NCBI GenBank assembly: GCA_963693085.1
Contig: OY856409.1
Coordinates: 1,332,822,415-1,332,886,414, forward strand
Origin: Alisma plantago-aquatica
Taxonomy: Eukaryota > Streptophyta > Magnoliopsida > Alismatales > Alismataceae
Reading direction: 5' to 3'
DNA length: 64,000 nucleotides
This document shows positions 10,791 to 23,911 of this stretch, in pieces. The notes beneath the pieces were generated by a model, which searched no databases, was not told the DNA's origin, and saw only the letters and a list, made by a program, of their open reading frames with translations. Made by a program: the position numbers and the translations under genes. Every line of letters begins with the position of its first letter. The stretch's first letter is position 1.

Positions 10791-13700
10791 GCACATGTAT
10801 ACTTGTATGGTACTTCTTGAGTAATAAATATTAAAACTTGTGCACACGGCTAATAGGGGAATCATCATGACCCCCTCACTTATAACTCGTGAGAATGGCC
10901 ATTCAATGATAGTCAGTTTACTATGTTGCCCCTTCATCTCTGAGCTTTGATCAACCCTCTCTAAGCTCCCCTAAGCCCCAAAAAGTCTTCCTCGGAATCT
11001 AGTCGCCACATTCCTACACCTCTACTTCCTCCCTTCCTCTACAAAATAGTATAGCCACAATAACCCTAACCGCTCTTTCCCAACTCTCCAAATAGTGAAG
11101 GGGTTGGGGAAAAGGTATCTGAAGAATCAAGATTACAATATTGTTTCCCTGAGAATGCCTCCAATCCACCACCTCCATCTCATACTCCTTGAACCAGAAC
11201 GTCGCATACTTCCACACCTTCACTTCCATCTCCTCATATCATGATAATATGATTCTATATCTAATCTTAACAACATGGAGAAGGAGGAGAGTCAATCAAA
11301 AGTATAATTGGAGAATGATGTGGATTTTTTTGAGTTGGATGCCCCATTCCATGCACAATGGGGATCCAGTTGAGCTTCTCCGTCTTCATCACACACAACA
11401 CAACAAATGAACCCTTGACCTATACCGATTCAAGCAAGGAAGAGTATAGTGCATGATAATGTAGATGAATGGAATGATAATTACAAGAGGAGAATTCCTT
11501 CAATTTTTATGATATCTCTATATGTGAAGAATACTACAAGGAGGAGGAATCAAATGAGGAGGAGGAGTTGGAGAGCGTAGCACAAGACTTGGTGTGTCAA
11601 CTAGAGAATGATTGTATGAAATATAAGAGAAGAACTTTAGTTTACACTTTGTGGTCGAGGAGCAAGGGGAGGAAATTTGGGGAAGCCAAGGAGAAATGTG
11701 GGAGTCATCCATTTTGATAATATGACAAGAAGGTACTACCCACCTATTATTCTTGCATGACCATAATGCAAGATTTTGGGATACACTTTTGCTTTGACCA
11801 ATTAATGGAAGAATGTGACATAAGCAAGGTAATCATGGATGGTAAGATTCTTATGTGGATATAACCTAGTTTCTTTTCAGATCACTTATAAAGGTGAACT
11901 ACAAGGGAGAAGAGGTCATAAGATTCAAGTCATTCCAAACTATACATATATTTAGTTACTCTCAGTTGAATAAGATATTTGTCTCAAATCAAGAATTCAT
12001 AGAAACATTTGATATTGTGGCAAAAGAATGGAAGTGTATGTGGAACAATGTTGATAATTGGAAGTCTCATCGTCCATGACACTTTCATCCTCTAAAAATA
12101 CAATATTAGTAGGATGTCAAATTGTGTAATTATATACATCCAAAAAGTCTTTTCCAATATAATTTTGGCCTATATGATGACCAATGTTGCTATTTATAGA
12201 AGTACACGTTTGTGATAGTCTAGATCATCCAATGATAAATGCATAAAATTGATGGATATGATGATTGAACACATGAAATCAATCCCTATGAAGAGAACTT
12301 GCTCTAGCTATTGACCATGATTTGAGTGGCCTCACTAAGGCCATATGTTCTAAATATGTTGGTTTAATACATCTTGTAAGGTCACATATGATTTCCATGA
12401 AATATGATATCTATTATCTTCTCAACCCTGAGATCCCTAGTTTTACATCAAAGTTGTCCTACTAGACAACAATTTTCTTGACTTACATGGGACAAGTTCC
12501 TAGTAAAAAAGTACGATTGTAGAGTTGTAGGAGAAACATCATAGAGATACCTTTTGAGAAATGGTAGACATAATGATGGTTGAGGGACAAATTAATGTGA
12601 CCTATCAACAATAGTAGGGTAGTGCACACTATTTGAGGAGATGACCACAGACACATGACACAAACACTAACACCTTCAACAAATGCCTACAAATATTATA
12701 TCATTGCAAAGCAATTAAAGGGGATACAAACACCCAACAGTTGACATGTATATATCAACATCAGACACATTACCTTTTGAACCATATTTACTCATATACT
12801 CATGTTTAGGAACAAAGAAAACCATAGTGCAGTGAGGAATACTAGAGCACTCTACATGGCTACCTCAATACATATCTACCTCTAGAGGAAGACTATTGGG
12901 AGTATTACTACCAGCATCCACCACCTCACCCCCACAAGGAGGACAAGCTACCTCTAAAATGACCACTACCCTATCATGCTAGGTTTTATGTGAAGATGAG
13001 TACAACATGATTTAAAATCTCATTTTGGTGGGGAGGTACACTATTTTCATTCTAGTTCCCTTGTTCTAGTTTTATAACCTTTTGCGGATTGATTGTCTGA
13101 CTCATTGAACCACCTATCTATTTTATTGTTTTTTGTTTGATACCATTTTCATGCTATGTAGTTCAACATTTTGAATCTTTGCATAGTTTTTAATATATTT
13201 ATAGTCATATTGCCATGCCATACAATTTTGCATTTCATGTATATTTTTGGTAATTTCTAGTGCCTTTATAGCTATAATTTCATTTCTTGCTTTTTGTGCT
13301 TAGTAGATAGTCCTTGACACGTGGAATTGGCAACTTGGCACACTTTTATGAATCTACCCAGGTAGAGACCTATTGGCCTAAAAGATGTTTCAACATAGTA
13401 TCTATTGTATGGAATTGAATTTTTGACCTTGAACAAATGCACCCAAAAGTTTCATGTATCCATTTTTCTACATGATTAGTTGACTTATACATAATTTTTG
13501 CATCCTTCTTGGATTTTTGGTTGAATGAATGAAAGCAATCATTGGAAGTCATAAATGTTTAAGGTTTGCTCAAAACTTATAAGAAACATGTGGTTTACAA
13601 TTATTGATTATTTGTTATGGATCTTCCCTTGTAGTGAAGTTTTCTAAAATGATCTTTCTTAGAGGACTCTTGTTATGGAAATGCATTATGCTTAACACCC

Positions 13701-15115
13701 ATGTTTTTACTTTCTTCAATAATTCATCCTATGTTCCTCATGAAAAGACGTGAAAGCACAAACATAGTAGCGTTGGACACCATCCAAGAGCTTAGGGTGG
13801 GCAATCCTTCCTTTTCTATGCTTCCTCCTGCCACCTTGCATCCCTAGATACACAAAGTTCAAAGAAAATAAAAAAGAAAAAAACATAAAATAATGGTTCC
13901 CTTATGTAATAAAACTAAAATAATATAAAATAAAGAAGACTGATACTATGTAATTACACCCCAATCTTCTTTCGCAACGCCATATTGATCTAGGAACATC
14001 AACTCCAGCCCCACACATGTATCCAGGTGGACCAAATGGTATGGGTGGACATGTATGGTTGATTTATTGTATGAGAAATGACATTATAATCTATTTTTAT
14101 CAATGCTAACATGAAACAACTTTAATCAAATCGTTATGAATGACACATTTCATTAAGTAAATTTTTGATGTTGTGGAAAGTTTATGTGATTTATGCACTA
14201 ATTGCATTAGGCATTGAAAGAATGAAGATAAGAGGTGTAAATTGTATGCATGAAGTCACAACTAGTCTTGTTTAGCTAATAAACATCTTCTTGGATGCAT
14301 TTTCCATTTCTTATCATTAACCAAAAAGATATCCAATTGAAGCATATTTGAGGAGAAGTATGTTTTAATCTTGGCTATTATAATTTTATAAAGACTAGAT
14401 CCTAATAGGGGATGCACTCCCTACTTATTTGAAGAACAAATCCATGCAATACAAACACAATGGCATGTATGATGAAAAACATTCAGTTTCATTTCTTAAG
14501 TATAATGTATCTAACAAAGTCATTTATAGCCACATTCAATTTAATAAATTCACTATTATTTCTATAACATAATTCCTCACTACAATGGCGGTAATACAAA
14601 AATTCAATGGTCCATCTAGTATTACAAATAGTCAGTGTTGCAAGAAACTTGAATATCTCAATATATCCTTTGTATTTCATGTCCATAGTTCATGGTCCTC
14701 ATGAATCATCATTCAATACAACACATATATCTTAGTGGTTTAAAAACAACACCCAAAGGAGGAAGATGCAAAGAAAAGGTATGTGTTAGATCAATACATA
14801 TGTGCACTAACAAAAATATGTGGCCACGTGAAGGATGTGGGTATAATAGTAAGGGTATACCTAGAAAAGAGGGCTACAGACATGGGTGAGCTCAAAAATG
14901 TAATAAATAGAATAACTAAAAAAATAATAATTATCAAAGCTTGAGGTGTTGTCAACTTAGGGTAACAATTCACAAATGAGTAATTTCTTTCTTTTCAATA
15001 TTTCCAAAAAAATAAAAAATACTAAGTTCATGTACATTACAACAATACTACCATAATCTAAAGTATGACTAGAGAACCGTAATACACAATCCATGGTAGG
15101 CGAAATAAAACATCA
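10791..15115. other. AT-rich intergenic DNA, no clear gene; possible faint element remnants
   Basis: No conserved protein was recognised. The 61-codon open stretch at 11,894-12,076 and a His/Pro-rich peptide near 12,890-12,950 (YYQHPPPHPHKED), followed by a purine-rich TTTGGTGGGGAGGTA at about 13,024-13,038, could be the end of another env-like ORF with its polypurine tract. This is weak. The remainder shows nothing I can name. Confidence 0.35.
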
Positions 15116-15390
15116 GTGTCCATCATATAAAACATAGCATTGGTAATAAAACCCTAGTGACTGAATTGAGTAACAAAACCTTATTGCCTAAATATATCAC
15201 ATGTGGTAGAGGTAATATTGAGTTCCTAGAATTAGGAATAAAGTCTCAATGCCTAAATATATCACATGTGGTCGGGGAATAAAACCTAGTGCTTGGTAGG
15301 AGATATAAAAGCTTAGTGCCTAAATAATCATGTGTGGTATGTTAATAAAACCCAGTGCCTTATAGGAGGAGTACAATCTCAATACCTATA
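15116..15390. repeat. Degenerate tandem repeat, unit about 60 bp
   Basis: Four to five imperfect copies share AATAAAACCTAGTGCCT followed by AAATATATCACATGTGGT. They are visible near 15,145, 15,180, 15,240, 15,280 and 15,345. Copies differ by substitutions and small indels, so the array is old. Confidence 0.6.
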
Positions 15391-16030
15391 ACATGGTTAA
15401 ATTACTATTAGATAGTATTAGTGAAAATCTCACACGCATAATATGGTAGTAAAGATCACACATTTTATCAAACTAATATTCAAGTGAATATGGGATGAAA
15501 CCATCCAACATGTAGAAATTTGCATCACATGCATGACTCTTATGGAAGTGAAGCATGATTTTAGTAATCAATGTTGGAGAAATCAGTGGATAATAGTTGG
15601 TATCCCAAAATGATACAAAGATGTTCAGTAAGGAGTGTCAACATAAACATGCCCCACTAATAATAACATTAGGGTTTAGTAATTTTATGACCAAAATTAT
15701 GTTGGAAAGAAGAACATACCTTATCTTCATGACTAACCCTATTTCTATGGGGATTTCAAATTCATCCATATCAACCTAAAAGTGTTTTACATATAGACTA
15801 GTCCATTACAAAATTCTTTAAAGTGTGACCTTTATTTCTAAATCTCTATTTAAATAAAGAAGTTTCCACTTTGATCTAGTGAGTTAATTATTGATATTAG
15901 ATTACTAGAGTATCCTTACTATTGATCACTAGGGTTTCATTTTCCAATATAGTAAACTATGATTATACTGAGTTTTTCTTGATATTAACTTCTTGAGATT
16001 GCATAAATATATACAACTACTATCAAAGAA

Positions 16031-16041
16031 CACACACACAG

Positions 16042-16097
<56 letters not shown>
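16031..16097. repeat. Compound microsatellite (CA)n(TA)n
   Basis: A run of CA dinucleotides with one GA interruption (16,031-16,052) passes directly into about 22 TA units ending near 16,097. Confidence 0.95.
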
Positions 16098-16099
<2 letters not shown>

Positions 16100-17569
16100 A
16101 TATTCTTAGAATTTAGGTTTTATTGATCCAAAAAATGATTTACTATTATGACTAGGTTTAGAATCAAGTAACTCTAAGTATTATCTAAACTATAATTAGT
16201 GTTTGATAAGGTTATTAGTAGATGTAGTGATACTACACATACATTTAAATACATACTATATACATGTATATATCCATTTGTGAATGAACCCAACATAAAA
16301 GATTACCTAGTATGTTCTATCAATGTGAAAGAGACTTGTATGTAGTATCTCCTTATTATTATCAATCTTTTTCTAATATATCACTATCTCATAATCTATA
16401 TTTGTATTGACCTGAATACAACATGAAATTATTGATTTATGATATAGTGATATTAGTGGTACACTATATAAATGTATATCTAACTATGTATATTATGGAT
16501 ACATATGACTGGGCCACACAATAATCCACGTTAATTAGAGTATTAATTGAATTGTTTCCACCCTTAGTTTTTAATTGACATATTACTTTAAATAAAATAT
16601 ACATGAAACATACCTACTATTACATTGATTTCTATTACTAATAAACCAATATATACACATGTAATGTGATGCACATATAGAATTTTAAAGTATTGAGCAA
16701 ACTAATTACCTCTAATTAAGTTTATGTACACCAACTTGGGTTTAGTAGCAAACATTCATTCTTTTGATTCTTTTGCAAACTTATTTCTAAAATTAGTATT
16801 TAAATGAGACAAAAGATTGACAAACATATTTACTATATAATGTATGCCACTGTATAAATGCAATTATACTAACTTGGGGTTAGATCTCCTATTAATTGGG
16901 TTTCATTTTCTCTAAAAAAGGATACATGAAAGGAAGTACTGACTTACCCATCGTTGGAACTTATACTGATCTTGGAGGATGAGCATTTGTATCATGTCTT
17001 GGTAACAAATGTTCTCCTATAGTTTGCATGCTTGGTTGAGTGTGAATCTGATCATACCGATCCTAGAGGAGAGGTTGCAACAACGTACACTTGTTTGTCA
17101 TCATTTTTGCAGCAACATGAGTAATATAATCTAGTTACAAAGGTAACTGTGAAAACCATAGGAAGATCTCCCTAGCTTCCAATGTGGGGGAATTCATAGA
17201 GGTGGAGGAAACAATTGGTGATGGGTAGTGGCATGTGGCATGTTGTGGTAAGAAATGAGTTTCCTTGAAATATATATGTGTTCATACCTACTTCTACCAC
17301 TCATATGAGCATGAGGTTGTTTGAAGTCAAAGAGTGTGAACCCTTGTCTTGGTGTATTGGTCAAGATGTGGGGGTACTTGAGAAGTGGTTTAAAAACCTA
17401 GGTTTGGAAGAGGGTGGCTAATACTCTGGTCAAGAGGCTTCTAGTTGTAGGTTAAGGTTATAGAAGAACATGGGTTTGGATGAGTAGAAGGAGAAGTGGG
17501 CCATCACTGGTCCTCTTCATCTACATCTCTTCCTCTTGTTTTTCTCCTCGCATCTTGTTCCATTCCTCT
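16098..17569. other. AT-rich intergenic DNA, nothing recognised
   Basis: No open reading frame with family features, repeat array or RNA gene was seen here. Confidence 0.5.
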
Positions 17570-17574
17570 ACTCA

Positions 17575-17880
17575 ATGATTCGTGAGTGGGCCATCATATT
17601 TAATCAATCAGGAAAACATCATGTACTTGGCTGGGAGTTTCAACTTCCATATGGAATTCCAATCTCCTACCGTCATGATTTCCTTATCCTTACAAAGGAC
17701 CTGATAGGATGATTTAGAATTATAGTTACCATATAAGGTGTCCTCCCATACTTGAATGTCCACCCCATTCTCCTCCCCTGGGGGATCTACCTGGACTATC
17801 AGGCTTATAACATGAGGGGGTGGTATCTAGGCAGCAAGAAATTCAAAATCCCATTGACAATTGTCTAGAACAATGCTGGC
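17575..17880 (-). pseudogene. LINE zf-RVT-like C-terminal region
   Basis: Downstream of RT the minus strand reads YNSKSSYQVL (near 17,725) and WNSIWKLKLPAKYMMF (near 17,630-17,680). This follows the W-x-x-I-W-K-L-K-x-P pattern of the zf-RVT region at the end of plant LINE ORF2. A TGA stop follows immediately. No gene symbol applies. Confidence 0.65.
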
Positions 17881-17969
17881 AACTTTAAGCACCTTTACGT
17901 CCTCTAGTATTGGCTATGTAGTGACTTGCATTAGTTGCATACCAGGTTTTACCCAAGGTTCAGACTAGA

Positions 17970-19880
17970 AATTGGTATTCTACCCACAGATAAGGTTGAC
18001 GTATGAGTGTTGGGTAATGAAATATTTAAAGAGAAGCATGGCTTGAGCTAGTCTTGATACATTCAGATTCCTGCCATTTGTATAGTTATGGTACTTATTT
18101 TGCATGAATATGCACCATAGTGTATCCCTATTACTAGCTATGTCCCATGTATTTCTGGCGATTAAGGCATTGTTCCACTCTCGCATTGTTTTGACCCCTA
18201 GTCCCCCCTTCTCCTTCAAGCTAGTGACTTTCCCCCAGGAGACCAAAGACATGGGATGTTGATTATGTCCTACTCCTCATAGAAGCCTTCGAATGCTACC
18301 GTCAATACGGTCGCACAGTGATCGGGTTAGCACAACAGTCTACATGGCAAAGGTTGGGATTGCCTGCAGCGTCGTCCTAGCAAGGCAATAGCGTCCTGCA
18401 AGGGATTAACTTCTTGCTACCCATCTGTTGACTCCATTTTCTACTTTATTAAGAATATCAAAATAAGTACTCTTCGTGACTCTAGCATGAATGATGGTGG
18501 CACCTAAGTATCTTCCCAAGTCATTTGTTTCCTTGAACCCTCCAATGATGTGAACTCGTCTTGTCATCTCCTGTGGTACACTTGCAGCATAGTAGATGTG
18601 GGTCTTTTTCGTTGAGATGGCCTGTCTAGATGCTTGTTCAAACTTCTTAAAACATTTCTTTATAGTCCGCATTTGCTTACTTGATGCTTCACCAAATAGG
18701 ATAAGATCATCTATGAAACAAAGGTGGGAAACCTTTATTTCACTTCTACCCATGTTGATCGGTTTCCAGGTTCCCTATTTGCTCTTCTTCTGAGATGAGT
18801 TGACTTAACCTCTCAATACATAGTACAAAGATGTATGGAGCAAGAGGATCACCCTACCTTAAGCCTCTAGAAGGCTTGAAAGATTCTAATTGGGCTCCAT
18901 TCCAGAGTATAGAACATTCTTCTGTGGTCAAGGAGTTCATAACGTAGTTGAAGATGTTTTCTGGGAGCTAGAATTTTCTGAGTCTGCTTGCTATAAATCT
19001 CCAAGAGAGGCAATCATAAGCCTTAGAAAGGTCTACTTTGATGGCCATACTCTTTAAGCAAGTCATCCTCTTCATAAGATGGATTATCTTCTGTATAATG
19101 GCTATGTTATCACTAATCTTGTGGCCTGGCACACATGCACTTTGCGTTTGGGAGACCCAGCCTGACATGTTGGGCTTCAGTATTTCCACTACCACTTTAG
19201 ATATGAGATCCAGGCAGAAGTTATTAAGGGAAATTGGTCTTAGATGATCACACGTGGTAGGTCTTGGGACTTTTGGTATTAGGACAATATTAGATGAACA
19301 AAGTTCCAGTGAAAGGTGCCTCCTTGCAAAGCATGCTAAGTTGTCTTAAGGATCGAATCCTTCAAAATGTCCCACCGTTTGAGCACAAAAAGTCCATTTA
19401 TCCAATCAGGCCCGGCTGCCTTGTATGGGTTGACATTCTTGATGATTTTCAGACATTCATCTACTGTAGGAACCGCTGCAATAGCCTTTCTCTGAGTGTC
19501 TCACATCTTCTTAAAATAGCCAGGAATAACTGCACTCATAGCATGATCATAACCTTCTAGTTCAGTCAACAAGGATTGGAAATTTTTCTTGACCATATCC
19601 ATAATGCTGGCCGCATCTATGATCCATTCCCTGTCATTATTTTTTAACATGGTGATTGTATTAGAGTGCCTTCATTTCTTTACAAATGCGATGTAAAACA
19701 TAGAGTTTGTATCCCCATTTTGTATCCAATTGATGTGGCTTTTGAGCCTCCATTCTTCCTCCTCTTCTTGCAAGACACCTTCAAACTCAGCTTTCATATA
19801 GGTATAAATACCATTAGTAATGGGGTTGTAGCATAGGGTGAGTTCTTTTTCCAACATAGCTATATTGCAAAGTAGCATGG
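17970..19880 (-). pseudogene. LINE reverse transcriptase remnant
   Basis: Open minus-strand pieces lie at 19,672-19,878 (INWIQNGDTNSMFY), 18,968-19,195 (CVPGHKISDNIAIIQ and KVDLSKAYDCLSW), 18,406-18,753 and 17,980-18,252 (VSWGKVTSLKEKGGLGVK). The third piece holds the catalytic box HLCFIDDLILFGEA, with the Asp pair at 18,706-18,711. These match the fingers, palm and thumb order of plant L1 RT. The pieces lie in different frames and are separated by stops, so the copy is dead even though the catalytic Asp pair is kept. Confidence 0.85.
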
Positions 19881-19889
19881 CCTTCTTTC

Positions 19890-20560
19890 TCCATTTGTTG
19901 ATCGACTCCTCCTGATTTCATCTAGAGAGGGTTCTCTTGGTCAAGTTTAAAGTTTCATGGAATTCCTTATTACTTTCCCAGTGCGAAAAAAGGATCGACT
20001 TGAAGGTTGGATCATGTGACTAGCTAGCCTTGGCTACAAATTGAACAACTCCATGTTTCCTCACCCTCGAACGTATAATGATAGGGAAATGGTTAGAGTG
20101 TAGGTGTGGGAGATGTTCAACACAGAACTAGTGATGTTTTCGGATGAACAAATAGTTACCAACTACACGATCGAGACTTTGTTGTAAGGTTCCCCTTTTA
20201 AAAGTGAACATAGGACCTGAGAAACCAAGGTCACTCAGACCTGCTACCTAAAGAGTTTCTTGAAAGCCTTCCTCTTCAGTATAGTTATAAGTATTGCTTC
20301 CATATTTTTCCTCCAGATAGCAGGTAGTATTGAAATCTCAGAGCACCAGTCAGGTGACTGTGAACTGGGCACCCATTCTCATAAAATGTTCCATGGGAGT
20401 TTTCATACTGCAAAATGAGGATTAGCATAAAAATGTGATCATTGTTGTGTTATTGACAAGGCATGTTACAAACTATCGGTGATAATTGATGATCTCTACT
20501 TGGCACTCATGATCCTTCTAGCAGACCCAAATTCCTCCCTCAAAGCTTGTAGTACTTTAA
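19890..20560 (-). pseudogene. LINE endonuclease domain remnant
   Basis: The AP-type endonuclease nicks target DNA to prime reverse transcription. On the minus strand I read GGIWV near 20,530 and WLVL-stop-DFNTTCY near 20,325-20,350, where the Gly of the usual GDFN motif is a TGA stop. LSDLGFSGPMFTFKRGT follows near 20,195-20,250, then LDRVVGNY near 20,150-20,180 and HSNHFPI near 20,080, where the family usually has SDH. The Asp-to-Asn change at the SDH His-Asp pair would by itself damage catalysis. Several stops are present. Confidence 0.7.
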
Positions 20561-22394
20561 TGTCAATGTATCTAACATCCAAATAGACATGCCTTACTAA
20601 AATAAATATTTATAAAGAAACCTCATGCTTGAGAGAATTTTATGGTTGATTAATATGTGTATATATAACACTTCTAGGTGGAGAAGGACAAATTGAGAAT
20701 CCCCCTAGAAAATAGGGTTAGTTGTGAAGTTTGGGTATGTACAATCTCTATTTATACTTGGGCATTTATTGACTTTGATATACATTTTCACATAATGAGA
20801 CACCTCTTGATATTCTTACTCCTTAATTGAAATTATATGCCTTTAAAGTGAAAATCCTTTTAAATATCTTTAAAATATGATTATTCTTGTTAGGCTGGGT
20901 TTGTAACTCCTCTTGCCATATTATTGATGGACATAAGTTTTTCATTCTATTGTTGTATGTGATTTTAAACTAATTCAACTAACATAGATGCTTTTACATA
21001 ATTATGCTTTTATAATAGGATGTGCTTTTCTGTCTAGGTGTGTTATTCCACCCTCAATTTATATAGGGGTGTGTTATTTCCTCCAGATGTGTTGTTCCGC
21101 CATCCCTATTCTAGGCCAATGATCCCTGGTGTCTTGGCCATGCTTTAGTTATTTTTAGTCTATAATATCTACATGCATTTGTTATTCATAAACTAATTTA
21201 TGGAAATACATCATGTGGAAAGGTTTTATTCTTTATATTCCTCATTATCTCATTTATATATTCTTGAACTCTCCTACCTGATAATAGCATTATTCTGAAT
21301 GGGAACCTCCATAATTAAACTCTCTATAATGCCTAAATATGTTCAATATGCACATACTCAGTGTTTGATGACTTATTATTTTATATATCTCCATTTAGGT
21401 ATTCTTCCCAACCACTCAAGTGTAGGTACCTTAGAGAACTAGGACTGAGGATTATCATGTAAATGTCTATAAATGTGAGGATAGCTTGGAATGTCTGGAT
21501 TACCCTATTCTATAGGCCTTCATGTAGATAGTTTGTATTTTCATTTTATAATACCACCTTTCTCGGTAAGGATACACTATATAATGATATGGTTTATAAC
21601 TTTGTAATAGTTATATTTCATTTGTTTTATCTTTTCATGGATCCTTATATTATACCATTTGAGTGAGTTCTCCTCTTAGGCCTCACACCTTACAATGTGG
21701 TATAGTGCCTAAGAAGTAGGTGACTTTACTATTTCGAGTCATCCTCCATTATTCATATACTTATATAAGAATATTAGACAGCAAATAAGGTAGCGGAAAC
21801 AAACAAAATCTACATGTATCCCGATCCAACAGATTGTGTCAATAATGATGTATTTAGGAAATAAAGTATGAGGTATATACATGGTCTTGGAACAAGTCTA
21901 GTGATAATCCTAGTAGCATGATGCTTCTAGATCTGACGACACATGTACATCAGTTAGGGTGGCCTCCTGATGTGACACTCGGGTAGTAGCTGATGTAGTC
22001 CTCCAAGCATGTTGGTGACATCCTCTCCATGCCTCTATCACATTCCACAGGGACCACATGGAACTCCTGGTCACGCTTGTTAGACCCAACGGGGAGTAGT
22101 TTGTCCCTTTGATGTCAATGTGTTAGCGATGACTTGTTCTCCCTTCCTATCTCTCCCTTTTATGGGTAAAACTTGTTTAGGTTCTCACATTACCACAATT
22201 GTGAGAGGACAATGTTTTTCAGCATTAGTTGTGTTTTCTAGATAGCCTTAAGTACCCTCCTATTTATAGGATGGTCAAGGCCAAGGTTTCTATATCAACT
22301 GGGAGTTGAAGATATAGATTTTCATGATTAAATTATTGTTGTGAATCTCCAGTCAGTCGACTGGACATTCTAGTCTATCTATTGGAACACATTC
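20561..22394. other. AT-rich DNA, no gene; possible old LTR sequence at about 21,780-22,390
   Basis: Nothing coding was recognised. The last 600 bp are less AT-rich and have an LTR-like texture, but no matching second copy was found in the window. A short palindrome AGTCGACT lies near 22,356-22,363. Confidence 0.35.
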
Positions 22395-23911
22395 TTATTT
22401 ACAAAAGTATTGGATTTCGACGCGATGATTAATACATGTCATTATGTCAACATCATCACTTTTGATGGGGATGTATGTTGGACTTTCCAAGGAGATAGGA
22501 AGATTATTCCTACTTGTCTGGTGTCGATTGTGATACCAGAGAAGTTGATGAGACAAGAGTATGAAGCTTTCTTAGCTCATGCAATGGATACCAAGGTGAT
22601 GAGTTCTAGAATCTAGGATGTACCTATGGTGTGTGAGTTTGAGGATGCTTTTCTAGAAGAGTTTCCTGGTGTTCCAGCCCCTAGAGAGATTGATTTTGAG
22701 ATCAACCTAGTTCCAGGTACACAAGCCATAGCTCAGGCACCCTATAGGATGGCGCCCATTATGATGAAGAAGTTGAATAAACATTTGCAGTAGTTGTTGG
22801 AGAAGGGTTTTATACAACTAAGCACTTCGCCTTGGGGAACTCCAATTTTGTTTGTGAAGAAGAAGGATGGTTATATGAGGCTTCATATTGATTACCGGCA
22901 GTTGAGCAAGGTCACAATGAAGAACAAGTACATGTGGCCAAGGATAGATGATTTGCTTGATCAGTTGAGAGGTGATATAGTGTTTTCTAAGATATACCAA
23001 AGGTCGAGATATCATAATTAGGGATCAAGGTGGATGGCATATCTAAAACTGCTTTAAGGACTAGGTATGGTCATTATAAGTTCATGGTTATGTCGTTTGG
23101 GCTAACTAATGCACCAGCAGCATTTATGGACTTGATGAACATAGTGTTCAAACTGTATCTTGATAAGTTTGTAGTCATGTACATAGATGATATCTTGATA
23201 TATTGTAGAGACAGTCAGCATCATGAGAAACATCTTCGTCAATCGTTGGAGTTGTTGAGGCAGCATCAGTTGTATGCCAAGTTCAGTAAGGGCAAGTTTT
23301 GGCTGACTAAGGTGTCTTTTCTTGGTCATGTTTCTCTGTAAGAGGTGTTTGTGTGGATCCTAAGAAGGTGGAGTCATTGTTGGAGTGGGAGCAACCCAAG
23401 TCACTGAATGAGGTTCAAAGTTTCCTAGTTCTAGTTGGTTACTATAGGAGGTTCATTAAGAATTTTAGTGTCATAGTGTTACCTTTAACCAAGCTAACTA
23501 GAAATGGTGTTCCTTTTGTTTGGGATAACAAGTGTCAGTGTTCTTTTCAGTTATTGAAGGATAATTTTATGAGTGCTCTAATGTTTGTGTTTCCAGAGCA
23601 AGGAAAAGTCTACATCATTTTCTGTGATGCCTCAAAGAATGTCTATGGATGTGTATTAATGCAAGACAATAATTTTATTTCTTTTGCTTCATGTTAGCTT
23701 AAGAAACACAAAGAGAACTATCCAACGCATGACCTAGAATTAGCCCATGTAGTTCTTACCCTGAAGATTTGGAGGCACTATCTGTATGGGGAAAGTATCA
23801 AATATTCACAGATAATAAGAACCTTCATTATATATTCTAAAAGCATGAGTTGATATGAGGCAAAGAAGGCGGATGAACCTAATCAAGGACTATGACTGCA
23901 CAATAAACTAT
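22395..23911 (+). pseudogene. pol: Tekay/Del-like Ty3/gypsy pol fragment (protease end to RNase H)
   Basis: The peptides parallel element A's polyprotein: TFQGDRKIIPTCLVS and YEAFLAHAMDT (22,480-22,590), [28 protein letters not shown] and [18 protein letters not shown] (22,805-22,910). The RT catalytic motif [11 protein letters not shown] is at about 23,180-23,212. The thumb (GYYRRFIKNFSV) and RNase H ([32 protein letters not shown]) follow. Stops and frameshifts occur near 22,790, 23,019, 23,339, 23,695 and 23,797. Homology stops abruptly near 23,911, where LTR-like sequence begins. No gag or integrase is present. Confidence 0.85.

Larger units (their letters stand above)
17570..20560 (-). 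mobile_element. 5'-truncated L1-type LINE, degraded
   Basis: Read on the minus strand, the order is endonuclease C-terminal half, reverse transcriptase, then a zf-RVT-type region, which is the plant L1 ORF2 order. ORF1 and the endonuclease N terminus are absent. This is the usual result of incomplete reverse transcription during insertion. I could not identify a poly(A) tail or target-site duplication, so both ends are approximate. Confidence 0.85.

Noticed and set aside
22410..22616. Independent small gene
   Set aside because: The peptide aligns with the protease-to-RT linker of element A and belongs to the pol fragment.
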